From: an uncultured Clostridium sp.
GTDB lineage: Bacteria; Bacillota; Clostridia; Clostridiales; Clostridiaceae
Direction: 5' to 3'
NCBI GenBank assembly: GCA_934755305.1
Contig: CAKVLD010000113.1
Location: forward strand, 1-6,230
Length of the DNA: 6,230 nt
The position numbers and the translations under genes are program-made. The notes beneath the pieces were generated by a model that worked only from the letters and a program-made list of their open reading frames with translations, was not told the origin of the DNA and ran no database searches. This document shows positions 1 to 5,295 of the stretch, in pieces. Positions within the stretch are counted from its first letter, which is position 1; every line of letters starts with the position of its first letter.

Positions 1-53
1 TAGAAGATATAGAAGAGGAATGTAGTAAAATAATAAAAGGACTTAACAATTAA
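1..53 (+). CDS. 3' end of an unidentified rightward gene (5' truncated by window edge)
   Basis: From base 3 one frame reads EDIEEECSKIIKGLNN and ends at TAA 51-53; the other two plus frames are closed within the first 24 bases. It ends just before a strong terminator, which supports a real gene end. Only 16 complete codons are visible, so no family can be assigned. It converges on the antiporter fragment and probably belongs to the chromosomal flank, not the plasmid-like part. Confidence 0.45.
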   Translation, partial: EDIEEECSKIIKGLNN

Positions 54-80
54 ATAAGTTATTTATGTTAAAGCTTACAA

Positions 81-130
81 AAAAAGCTACCTTAAATAAG
101 TATTAAAAACTTATTTTAAGGTAGCTTTTT
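81..130. terminator. Bidirectional rho-independent terminator
   Basis: The left arm AAAAAGCTACCTTAAATAAG (81-100) pairs with the right arm at 110-130 over about 20 bp, with one bulged A. The loop is about 9 bases. The stem is flanked by A-run on the left and T-run on the right, so it can end transcripts from both strands. It sits between the tail of the rightward gene ending at 53 and the leftward antiporter gene ending at 132. Confidence 0.9.
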
Positions 131-131
131 A

Positions 132-377
132 CTATAATATGAAAAATGATGCAGCTATAATTAAATAAACTGCAAGTAATTGAACACCCTCAAGCCAGTT
201 AGATTCTCCATCATGAGAAACCCTATTAGCTATAAGTACAGATGCAATAAGTGCAATTAACTCAAATGGATTAAATACTATACTCATAGGTGTGAAAAAT
301 AAGCTTATAAATATTAAAACTGGTGCAACAAATAAAATTATTTGTAAACTAGAACCTACAGCTATTTCAAGAGCAAC
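132..377 (-). pseudogene. cax: C-terminal fragment of a Ca2+/H+ antiporter (CAX family), cut at its 5' side
   Basis: The minus strand reads 81 codons, beginning VALEIAVGSSLQIILFVAP and ending in a stop at 132-134. The GSSLQI-LFVAPVL helix and the closing GESNWLEGVQLLAVYLII segment are characteristic of the last membrane helices of cation/proton exchangers that move Ca2+ out of the cytoplasm in exchange for protons. Family members are about 350 residues, so roughly three quarters of the protein is missing. Upstream of the Val codon (375-377) the minus frame becomes a run of Ser codons that is only the antisense of the ParM gene. No start codon or promoter belongs to this fragment, so it is a gene remnant. 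Its 3' end and terminator are intact, showing that the break is internal to the gene. Confidence 0.85.
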
Positions 378-385
378 AGATGAAG
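370..385. other. Recombination or assembly junction between antiporter and parM
   Basis: Left of about 377 the meaningful coding strand is minus (CAX antiporter). Right of about 379 it is plus (ParM-like actin). Both proteins are cut in conserved regions, so the two halves were brought together. No inverted terminal repeats, recombinase gene or recognisable att core is visible at the joint. The exact base is uncertain by a few positions because the lost halves are not available for comparison. Confidence 0.75.
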
Positions 386-1008
386 ATGAGCTAGAAATTA
401 TGATGGGAGCACCAGCAGAACATGTTTCTGGTTTAAGAGAAGTATTTAAACAACAATTATTAGATAAAGAAATAGAGTTTAAATATAAAGCTGAGAAAAG
501 AAAAATAAAAATAAAAAAAATAGGTGTTATAGGTGAAGGATTTGCAAGTTATTTTACATTACCATCTGCAGTTAGAAATGTAAATGGAAATTTAGGAATA
601 ATAGATATTGGAGGAAGAACTATTAATATAGCAACTTTTATTAATGGAAAACAAGATAAGGTTTGTACTCTGAATTTTGGAATTATAGATTTAAAAAACA
701 ATTTATTAAAAGAGTTGAAAAAAGCAGGAAAAGACTATGATATAAATACAATTGAGAATTTACTTGCTAATGGAAAATTGAATATTGAAGAGAAAGAAAA
801 AGAAACTCTTATAAAGAAAATTATAAATGATACTAAATTATATAAAATTGATATAAATTTATATTCTTGGTTTATAATTGGAGGAGGAGCTATAGATATT
901 GGGAATATATTAGATAATTATTTTGGAAAAGATTCTATAGTAAAAGATGCATTATACACTAATGTTCTAGGTTATTATAACTTTATGATAGCTAAATGGG
1001 GGGTGTAG
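379..1008 (+). pseudogene. parM: ParM-like actin-type plasmid segregation ATPase, N-terminally truncated
   Basis: ParM proteins form actin-like filaments that push plasmid copies apart, attached through ParR to a centromere. The open frame runs from an ATG at 292, but its first 29 codons are antisense to the antiporter; ParM-like sequence begins at about the Asp codon 379-381. Visible landmarks are GAPAEHVSGL (codons 39-48 of the open frame), the phosphate-2 type loop IDIGGRT (about 104-110) and the adenosine-loop type IIGGGA (about 205-210). The N-terminal phosphate-1 segment (usually IGIDxGNG-like) is missing, together with the centromere and promoter normally lying upstream. About 210 family residues remain, against roughly 320 in R1 ParM. 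ATP binding should be lost, so the gene is probably inactive here. The next gene starts 3 bases after its stop, the usual parMR arrangement. Confidence 0.8.
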
Positions 1009-1011
1009 ATA

Positions 1012-1269
1012 TTGTCTAAACAAAAGAATAGAATAATGAAACCAGTATATTTTAATTTAGCAGATGATAAAGAACGAGAAATAAGTGAATGGCTAGATGA
1101 AAAATTTACAAGCTTTGGTGGTTTAGTTAAAGATCTTTTATACTTACAAATGCAACAAGAAAAAGGGCTAATAAAACATATCTCAACTAAAATTGAAAAG
1201 GAAGATAATATAAATATTGAAACTAGTGTAGATATAAATGATATAGATGTATCAGATATAGACTGCTAA
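1012..1269 (+). CDS. parR: Small ParR-like DNA-binding adaptor of the plasmid partition operon
   Basis: This 85-residue protein starts at TTG 1012, preceded by a strong GGGGGGTG ribosome site at 998-1004. Residues about 10-48 (MKPVYFNLADDKEREISEWL and on to FGGLVKDLLYLQMQ) have the short strand plus two helices expected of a ribbon-helix-helix protein, as in ParR. The C-terminal third is acidic (DINDIDVSDIDC), a plausible filament-contacting tail. Its position directly after parM is the best evidence for the assignment; the sequence alone would only say small RHH-like protein. If transcribed, it depends on whatever reads through the truncated parM, since no promoter of its own is visible. Confidence 0.65.
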   Translation: MSKQKNRIMKPVYFNLADDKEREISEWLDEKFTSFGGLVKDLLYLQMQQEKGLIKHISTKIEKEDNINIETSVDINDIDVSDIDC

Positions 1270-1300
1270 CATTATACCAAATCATAATAGAACAAATATA

Positions 1301-1336
1301 AATGCTACTGTTAATCATATATCAGTAGCATTTTTT
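1301..1336 (+). terminator. Rho-independent terminator after parMR
   Basis: AATGCTACTG (1301-1310) and CAGTAGCATT (1323-1332) form a perfect 10-bp stem with a 12-base loop, and the right arm leads into TTTTTT. It lies between the convergent parR-like and rep genes. On the minus strand the T-run is poorer, so it mainly ends the rightward transcript. Confidence 0.88.
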
Positions 1337-1358
1337 ATGTATTTTTTATGTACACATC

Positions 1359-2402
1359 CTAATCCCATCCTAATAGCTTTTTTTCTAATTCATCATAATC
1401 ATAATCCCGCCCATTGAAATTATTGAATTTGGTTTTAGTCGTATTTTTCTTTGGCTCTATGAACTCACCAGGTTTGACCATTTTTATCATAAGAGCAACA
1501 AAATTATCAGCATTTTTATTTTTAAAATAATTATATATTTTTGATATATGTTTAAGATCACCACAAGCACTATTATATATTTTTCTTGCTTCTAAAGCTG
1601 ATATATTGTGATCCTTCATCATAAGAATTATTGATTTTACTTCATCTTCAGAAGAAACCTTAGCTTCTTCTTCCATTGATATTGTAGCTGCTATTTCATC
1701 AGCGGCTGAAATACTATTAGAAATTTTTTTATTATTAGATTTAATATAAAATCTTAGTGACGTTACTTTTCTTCCGACTTTAATCTCTTCAAATTCAAAA
1801 TATACATCTGTTAAATTTTTCAATTCTTTTTTAGTTGTCTCAAGAATATATCTTTTAAAATCATAATATCTGGGATATAGATTTTCTATTTTTAAAATCT
1901 TTCTTAAATCATCAATAGATATATCAATATATTTTTGTTTTTTAAATTCATTACATTTTAGAAGTTCGTATATTCTAGGAGAATACTTACTTTTCATGCT
2001 TAAAATGTTTGCTAATTTATATTGTGTAAACATACTATTTAATTTTAACATATAGGGCTTCAACCTTGGAGAAAACTCTAATTCAACAAAACCAGTTCCT
2101 TTTTCATATATAGCACTACTAAGCCAAGCAATTTGAATTGTTTTTTTTCCTTCCTCAATTTCAAATACTTTTTTCATTAGTTCTTTTGTTAATTTAGGAA
2201 CTTCAGTGTATTTTGTTTTAGTATCAACACCTAAAAGTTTCATAAAATCACTTATTCTAAAGATATAAGGCTTAAACTCTTCATCATCCGGTTGTACCAT
2301 ACTAGCAAGAGTAAGTATTAACTTTTGCTCTTCTAAGCTTAAATCATAACTAGAATTCATGATAAAATAATTTGATTTTGTTACTAAATAATCACTATTC
2401 AT
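1359..2402 (-). CDS. rep: Rep_3 (RepB-type) plasmid replication initiator protein
   Basis: This 347-residue protein binds iterons and opens the origin for theta replication. The opening LVTKSNYFIMNSSYDLSLEEQKL matches the conserved start of the first winged-helix domain of Rep_3 initiators (about residues 8-115: SLEEQKLILTLAS, ISDFMKLLGV, FSPRLKPYML). The second winged helix starts at FTQYKLANILSMKSKYSPR (about 125-143), which with RIYELLK is the family's DNA-recognition signature. Residues 230-347 are a clostridial-style extension: a charged helical segment, then FNNFNGRDYDYDELEKKLLG near the end, a tail also seen in DnaD-like replication proteins. The ATG has an AAAGGGTG ribosome site (2408-2415 on the plus map) five bases upstream. 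Iterons and a promoter directly upstream confirm the role. The frame is intact and of normal length, so this gene looks functional. Confidence 0.92.
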   Translation of the reverse strand: MNSDYLVTKSNYFIMNSSYDLSLEEQKLILTLASMVQPDDEEFKPYIFRISDFMKLLGVDTKTKYTEVPKLTKELMKKVFEIEEGKKTIQIAWLSSAIYEKGTGFVELEFSPRLKPYMLKLNSMFTQYKLANILSMKSKYSPRIYELLKCNEFKKQKYIDISIDDLRKILKIENLYPRYYDFKRYILETTKKELKNLTDVYFEFEEIKVGRKVTSLRFYIKSNNKKISNSISAADEIAATISMEEEAKVSSEDEVKSIILMMKDHNISALEARKIYNSACGDLKHISKIYNYFKNKNADNFVALMIKMVKPGEFIEPKKNTTKTKFNNFNGRDYDYDELEKKLLGWD

Positions 2403-2422
2403 TAAATCACCCTTTCAACTAT

Positions 2423-2450
2423 ATTTTACCAAAATAATGACGAGTGTCAA
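2423..2450 (-). promoter_or_regulatory. Promoter of the rep gene
   Basis: On the minus strand, TTGACA (2445-2450) is followed after 16 bases by TAAAAT (2423-2428), a perfect -35 and a five-of-six -10. Transcription would start near 2416, leaving only a short leader before the ribosome site at 2408-2415. The -35 lies inside an inverted repeat at 2440-2463, so Rep binding there could shut off its own synthesis. Confidence 0.7.
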
Positions 2451-2463
2451 TAGCTATACTCGT
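2440..2463. repeat. Inverted repeat overlapping the rep -35, likely Rep autorepression operator
   Basis: ACGAGT (2440-2445) and ACTCGT (2458-2463) are perfect 6-bp arms; ATAGCTAT (2450-2457) between them is itself a palindrome. The CTCGTT element in the right arm is also the core of each iteron (TTCTCGTTTT). In Rep_3 plasmids, Rep monomers bind iterons and dimers bind a related inverted repeat at the rep promoter. The arrangement here fits that pattern, by inference. Confidence 0.6.
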
Positions 2464-2557
2464 TCTCGTTTTAAGGTACGTATTTCTCGTTTTAAGGTAC
2501 GCATTTCTCGTTTTAAGGTACGCATTTCTCGTTTTAAGGTACGCATTTCTCGTTTTT
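2464..2557. repeat. Iteron array: four 21-bp direct repeats plus a partial fifth
   Basis: Units start at 2464, 2485, 2506 and 2527, each TTCTCGTTTTAAGGTACG followed by three more bases, with no spacers. Only one base differs between units (GTATT in the first, GCATT in the others). A fifth copy begins at 2548 and keeps TTCTCGTTTT before diverging. A period of exactly two helical turns puts every site on the same DNA face, as expected for Rep binding iterons. Location immediately upstream of rep supports an origin. Confidence 0.92.
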
Positions 2558-2640
2558 TAAAACTTTAAATTTAGTAATATCAATGGTTTGAATGGCCTCC
2601 AAAACATATAAAACAATATATATAAAACATATAAAACAAC
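2558..2640. other. AT-rich origin flank, probable DNA unwinding region
   Basis: This stretch next to the iterons is almost all A/T apart from a short GGCCTCC island near 2595. It carries three copies of ATATAAAACA at 2606-2615, 2620-2629 and 2629-2638. Iteron origins need an easily melted AT-rich block beside the repeats, and short direct repeats in it are common. I see no convincing DnaA box (TTATNCACA). No gene lies between 2403 and 2859 beyond the origin, a promoter and very short open frames. Confidence 0.5.
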
Positions 2641-2691
2641 AACTATTAGTTGTGGTAGCATTTTCAAAATTGGAAATATTCTGTTATTTTA

Positions 2692-2719
2692 TTGACAATA
2701 AGAACATAAGTTCTATAAA
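2692..2719 (+). promoter_or_regulatory. Strong promoter reading into the methylase / late-regulator genes
   Basis: TTGACA (2692-2697) and TATAAA (2714-2719) are separated by 16 bases. The start point should be near 2726, giving a leader of about 134 bases before the methylase ATG at 2860. A perfect LexA box fills most of the spacer, so the promoter should be off until DNA damage. Confidence 0.75.
2701..2714. promoter_or_regulatory. LexA (SOS) box between -35 and -10
   Basis: AGAACATAAGTTCT is a perfect inverted repeat with the GAAC-N4-GTTC core recognised by Gram-positive LexA (Bacillus DinR and clostridial LexA). It lies wholly between the -35 and -10, the position where LexA blocks RNA polymerase. 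No second copy of GAAC-N4-GTTC is visible elsewhere in the window, including the repressor control region. Chance occurrence cannot be excluded for a short motif, but symmetry plus placement make it convincing. Confidence 0.75.
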
Positions 2720-2859
2720 ATAGATAAAAAATGAGTTTGAAAAATATTGTTGTTAAATAAACTGAGTTAAAAATGAAACAAAATGGAACGAATATGAAAT
2801 TAAGCAAAGAGAAAACAGTTTAAAATAAATATATAAATAATTTAGAGGAAGTGATACAA

Positions 2860-3630
2860 ATGAAGCCACCAATTAGCAGAATGGGCGGGAAAAGCAAACT
2901 TAGGAAAATAATAACGGAGAAAATACCTAAGGATCATATATGTTATGTTGAGCCATTTTTCGGAGCTGGGTGAGTATATTTCGCAAAAGAAGAAAGCAAG
3001 GTAGAAGTTATAAATGATAAAGATAGAGAGCTTATAAATCTTTTTAGGATGATAAAAGAGCATCCAGGAGAAGTCGAAAGATTATTAGATTTTGAGTTCA
3101 TAAGTAGAGACAAGTTCAAACAATATAAGTCTATAGATGTAGAAGGATTAACTGAAATACAGAGAGCTGTACGCTTTTTATATATAATTAGTAATAGCTT
3201 TGCATCTAGGGGAGTATCCTTTGGATATACAGCTATGGGAAAGCCTTGTCAGAAGATCTATGATGTTCAAAATGAATTGATGCTATTAAGAGATAGATTA
3301 AAAAATACAATAGTTGAAAATAAAGATGCTATAGAGATAATAAAAAAATATGATAGGCCAACAACTTTTTATTTTTGCGATCCACCATATTTAGGAACTT
3401 CAGGATATGGTGCAGAAGCTAAATTTACTTTAGAAGATCATATAAGATTAAGAGATACATTATCAAATATATCAGGAAAATTTCTACTTACAATAAATGA
3501 TTGTGAAGAGATTAGAAAATTATATAAAGACTTTCATATTCAAGAAGTAATGGTGCATTATTCAGTTTCAAGACAACAAACAGCAAGAAAAGAATATGGG
3601 GAGTTGATGATCACCAATTATGAGAATTAG
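2860..3630 (+). pseudogene. D12-class (Dam-like) DNA adenine methyltransferase interrupted by an in-frame TGA
   Basis: The family transfers a methyl group from S-adenosylmethionine to adenine N6 in DNA; phages use such enzymes against host restriction. The ATG at 2860 follows an AGAGGAAGTG ribosome site. The full frame would be 256 residues, normal for the family: MGGKSKL (8-14), the SAM-binding YVEPFFGAG (29-37), NDKDRELINLF (56-66) and the catalytic CDPPYLG (173-179; DPPY encoded at 3379-3390). Codon 38, TGA at 2971-2973, falls directly after FGAG where relatives commonly have Trp (GAGWVYFAK), so a single G-to-A change from TGG explains it. The next ATG, at 3049, would give a 193-residue protein lacking the SAM loop and with a poor ribosome site. 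As read, the enzyme should be inactive. The target sequence cannot be told; GATC is only the classical Dam case. The reading frame is otherwise undamaged, suggesting a recent mutation or sequence error. Confidence 0.85.
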
Positions 3631-4018
3631 TGCTAATGATAAGATGTTAATAGATTATTACCAAAGATTAAAGAGAAGAAAGCAACTGAAGAATGAAATA
3701 GATACATTAGAAAATAGTAGAAAACAGTTAGAGTGTTATTCGATGGGAGTATATAGGGAAAGTATAATAAATAGAATTAATGCCAATAAGGAGTTATTAG
3801 CAAAAAAGAATCTAGAATATAATATTTTACTAGAAGATACTCTAAAGATTGAGTCAATTATTTTAGTACTCGATGAGGAAGATAAAGAAATATGTGATAT
3901 GAGATTTAACAAGCAAAGAGATTATCAAGCAATAGGAGAATCTCTTTGTCTTAGTAAATCTACAGTTTGTAGAAAAGTAAAAGGTATTATTAATAAAATT
4001 AGCAAAGAATTAGAGTAA
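3620..4018 (+). CDS. Phage late-gene type regulator with sigma-70 region 4-like HTH
   Basis: This 132-residue protein begins at ATG 3620, overlapping the last 11 bases of the methylase frame, so its translation is probably coupled to that gene. Residues 1-80 are a charged helical region (LKRRKQLKNEIDTLENSRKQ) that is probably coiled coil. Residues about 84-128 (LDEEDKEICDMRFNKQRDYQ, then AIGESLCLSKSTVCRKVKGI) form a region-4-like helix-turn-helix: the hydrophobic DMRF...YQAIGESL helix followed by the LSKSTVCRKV recognition helix. This layout and size match ArpU/RinA-like proteins that switch on phage packaging genes. That is a family-level inference; no terminase gene lies downstream in the window to confirm it. 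Transcription should come from the LexA-boxed promoter at 2692. The methylase nonsense codon could lower its expression through polarity. Confidence 0.72.
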   Translation: MRISANDKMLIDYYQRLKRRKQLKNEIDTLENSRKQLECYSMGVYRESIINRINANKELLAKKNLEYNILLEDTLKIESIILVLDEEDKEICDMRFNKQRDYQAIGESLCLSKSTVCRKVKGIINKISKELE

Positions 4019-4029
4019 GAAGCTCCACC

Positions 4030-5076
4030 TTACTTACTCAATTCTTCAGCTTTATCGTAAAGTTCATTAACAGTACAAATAAATTTACCTTTGATTTCTA
4101 GAGTCTTAAATTCCTTACAAGTATAAGTAGTTTCAACAAATTCAGGATCAGTGCTATGAGGTTTTAATGTAACCATATCATGATTACTGTTTAAAATTAA
4201 TTCTTTTAAGGTTAAACAATTATCAATAGAAATAGCCAATATATCACCAGACTTAATATCAGAGCAAGATGCTTGTAATGACATTAAAACTATTTTCTCT
4301 CCATGCTGGCATATTTCATTCATAGATTCTCCTGAAGCAGTAACAACAAAATAAGATGATATTTTATCAGGATTTAATGGTGGAATTAAAGGAAGATCAA
4401 TGAAATCTTCAATATCATTTTCTGGCTCTATTGGACTACCACAAGCGATACAACTAAATTCAGGAATAGAAATATACTCAACTTCTATTTTAGGAGAATC
4501 ACTTAAATCTTCAATTCCTGCAGAAATATCTTTTTTTATATCTAAAGAGAGACTATTTATTATTTCTGTAAAGTCATCTTCAGACTTAGATACTCTATTA
4601 ATAGTTCTTTTTAATTCTTCATACATAAGATCATTACGCCTTTTAGACATATTAAGTTCTTCAAGCATTCTGTCATTACGCCTTTTAGACATATTAAGTT
4701 CTTCAAGCATTCTATCAGTACGTTTTTTGGACATATTAAGTTCTTCAAAAGACCTTCTGTATCTTTTTATTAATTTATTTAAAGTGTTTAATTTTTTATT
4801 TAATTCTTCTTGAAGTTTTAAAGTACTATTATCATCTAGATTATTATATATTTTAACCTTATTTTCAGGAGAGTTAATACCTACTAATTCATCAAGAGAA
4901 CAATTCATTATTTTTGCAGCTCTAAAAAGTACATATAATGTTGGTTCTTTAGTTCCTTTTTCATAAGAAACTACTGTTGTTCTAGAAACTTGAAGCATAT
5001 TTGCAAACTCTGCTTGAGAAAGATTATTCTCTTTTCTGAAATTTTTTATGCTTTTAGAAAAAGAAAGTTCAAACAT
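4030..5076 (-). CDS. XRE-type HTH repressor with self-cleaving S24 (LexA/UmuD-like) domain
   Basis: Probable lysogeny-type repressor. Residues 5-66 are a classic HTH_3 domain (IKNFRKENNLSQAEFANMLQ, then VSRTTVVSYEKGTKEPTL and the LDELVG end). Residues about 80-190 are a long charged linker that includes three tandem 14-residue repeats (111-152). The C-terminal S24 peptidase has a likely scissile Cys212-Gly213 (IACGSP), nucleophile Ser251 (ASGESMN) and general-base Lys291 (LTLKEL). The distances, 38 and 40 residues, are close to those of UmuD (Cys24-Gly25, Ser60, Lys97). RecA-stimulated self-cleavage after DNA damage is expected from the family. The ATG follows a perfect AGGAGGTGA site (plus map 5083-5091) six bases away. 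The gene ends 11 bases from the late regulator, tail to tail. At 348 residues it is longer than lambda CI (about 237) because of the linker. Intact and probably functional. Confidence 0.9.
   Translation of the reverse strand: MFELSFSKSIKNFRKENNLSQAEFANMLQVSRTTVVSYEKGTKEPTLYVLFRAAKIMNCSLDELVGINSPENKVKIYNNLDDNSTLKLQEELNKKLNTLNKLIKRYRRSFEELNMSKKRTDRMLEELNMSKRRNDRMLEELNMSKRRNDLMYEELKRTINRVSKSEDDFTEIINSLSLDIKKDISAGIEDLSDSPKIEVEYISIPEFSCIACGSPIEPENDIEDFIDLPLIPPLNPDKISSYFVVTASGESMNEICQHGEKIVLMSLQASCSDIKSGDILAISIDNCLTLKELILNSNHDMVTLKPHSTDPEFVETTYTCKEFKTLEIKGKFICTVNELYDKAEELSK
4621..4746 (-). repeat. Three tandem 42-bp repeats inside the repressor linker
   Basis: The repeats encode EELNMSKKRTDRML, EELNMSKRRNDRML and EELNMSKRRNDLMY (residues 111-152), in frame at exactly 42 bp. 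The DNA copies are nearly identical, so slippage or recombination could add or remove 14-residue blocks without breaking the frame. The peptide is strongly charged and probably helical; a fourth degenerate unit may start at EELKRT. Confidence 0.92.
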
Positions 5077-5091
5077 AATTTATCACCTCCT

Positions 5092-5109
5092 GTTAAATAT
5101 AGTTTAACT
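5092..5109. promoter_or_regulatory. Small palindromes just upstream of the repressor ribosome site
   Basis: GTTAAA (5092-5097) and TTTAAC (5103-5108) are perfect arms around TATAG. AGTTTAACT (5101-5109) is also an odd-centred palindrome resembling AGTTTAAAACT at 5184-5194. These could be repeated operator half-sites for the divergent regulators. In such AT-rich DNA short palindromes arise easily, so this is tentative. Confidence 0.3.
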
Positions 5110-5116
5110 GAACAAG

Positions 5117-5145
5117 AATAAAGAATGGTGATGAGTTTCTTTATT
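5117..5145 (-). promoter_or_regulatory. Hairpin at the 5' end of the repressor mRNA with a loop matching the ribosome site
   Basis: On the minus strand AATAAAGAA and TTCTTTATT (plus map 5137-5145 and 5117-5125) make a perfect 9-bp stem with an 11-base loop. The predicted repressor transcript begins close to 5146, so the hairpin would be at its extreme 5' end. The loop contains ATCACC, complementary to GGTGAT in the ribosome site AGGAGGTGAT. On the plus strand the same stem is followed by a T-rich run, so it could alternatively act as a weak terminator. Confidence 0.4.
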
Positions 5146-5152
5146 ATTATTT

Positions 5153-5180
5153 TTTATATAAGGAATTAATGATGAAACAA
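5153..5180 (-). promoter_or_regulatory. Candidate leftward promoter of the repressor gene
   Basis: On the minus strand TTGTTT (5175-5180) is followed after 16 bases by TATAAA (5153-5158). The -35 is only partly consensus. It gives a leader of about 70 bases to the repressor ATG. It lies back to back with the better rightward promoter, as in phage lysogeny control regions. Confidence 0.45.
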
Positions 5181-5183
5181 AAA

Positions 5184-5194
5184 AGTTTAAAACT
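5184..5194. promoter_or_regulatory. Candidate shared operator between the two divergent -35 elements
   Basis: AGTTTAAAACT is an 11-base odd-centred palindrome lying in the 15 bases between the leftward -35 (5175-5180) and the rightward -35 (5196-5201). A repressor bound here would touch both promoters. Position, more than sequence, is the argument. Confidence 0.35.
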
Positions 5195-5195
5195 A

Positions 5196-5224
5196 TTGAC
5201 AAAAGTGCAAGTGTAATATATATT
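5196..5224 (+). promoter_or_regulatory. Strong rightward promoter for the two-HTH gene
   Basis: A perfect TTGACA (5196-5201) is followed after 17 bases by TATATT (5219-5224). Transcription would start near 5231, giving an unusually long leader of about 165 bases before the ATG at 5397. It is the natural target of the S24 repressor encoded leftward. Confidence 0.75.
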
Positions 5225-5272
5225 TTTATTATGGAATTAATTACTTCACCCTAAATGGGGTAGTTATTATAT

Positions 5273-5295
5273 TCAAAGATATATCTTATCTTTGA
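5273..5295. repeat. Perfect inverted repeat in the leader of the two-HTH gene
   Basis: TCAAAGATA and TATCTTTGA are perfect 9-bp arms around TATCT. It lies downstream of the predicted start point, and no T-run follows directly, so it is not a standard terminator. It could be an operator for the downstream HTH protein or the repressor, or an mRNA hairpin. The same leader also holds TTCACCCT twice (5245-5252 and 5369-5376) and an imperfect ACCC-TAAAT-GGGGT dyad near 5248-5261. Confidence 0.55.

Noticed and set aside
292..378. ATG at 292 as the true start of parM
   Set aside because: The 29 codons after it are exactly antisense to the conserved antiporter C-terminus and do not look like ParM; no ribosome site precedes the ATG.
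2464..2557. CRISPR-like array
   Set aside because: The 21-bp units are directly adjacent with no spacers, are too short, and sit at a Rep_3 gene, so they are iterons.
2842..3063. 73-codon minus-strand frame
   Set aside because: It is the antisense of the methyltransferase start, has no ribosome site, and its hydrophobic-aromatic composition follows from reverse reading of AT-rich coding DNA.
3049..3630. Shorter 193-residue methyltransferase starting at 3049 as a functional gene
   Set aside because: It would lack the GGK and FGAG cofactor-binding motifs, and the homologous frame clearly extends upstream to 2860 through the TGA.
4013..4039. Inverted repeat GAGTAAG/CTTACTC between the two convergent stops as a terminator
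   Set aside because: The 7-bp stem is weak, the loop is 13 bases and neither side has a T-run; it may be coincidental overlap of two gene ends.
4400..4813. 137-codon plus-strand frame with a repeated LLDILSSSSILS pattern
   Set aside because: It is the antisense of the repressor; its repeats are only the 42-bp units read backwards.
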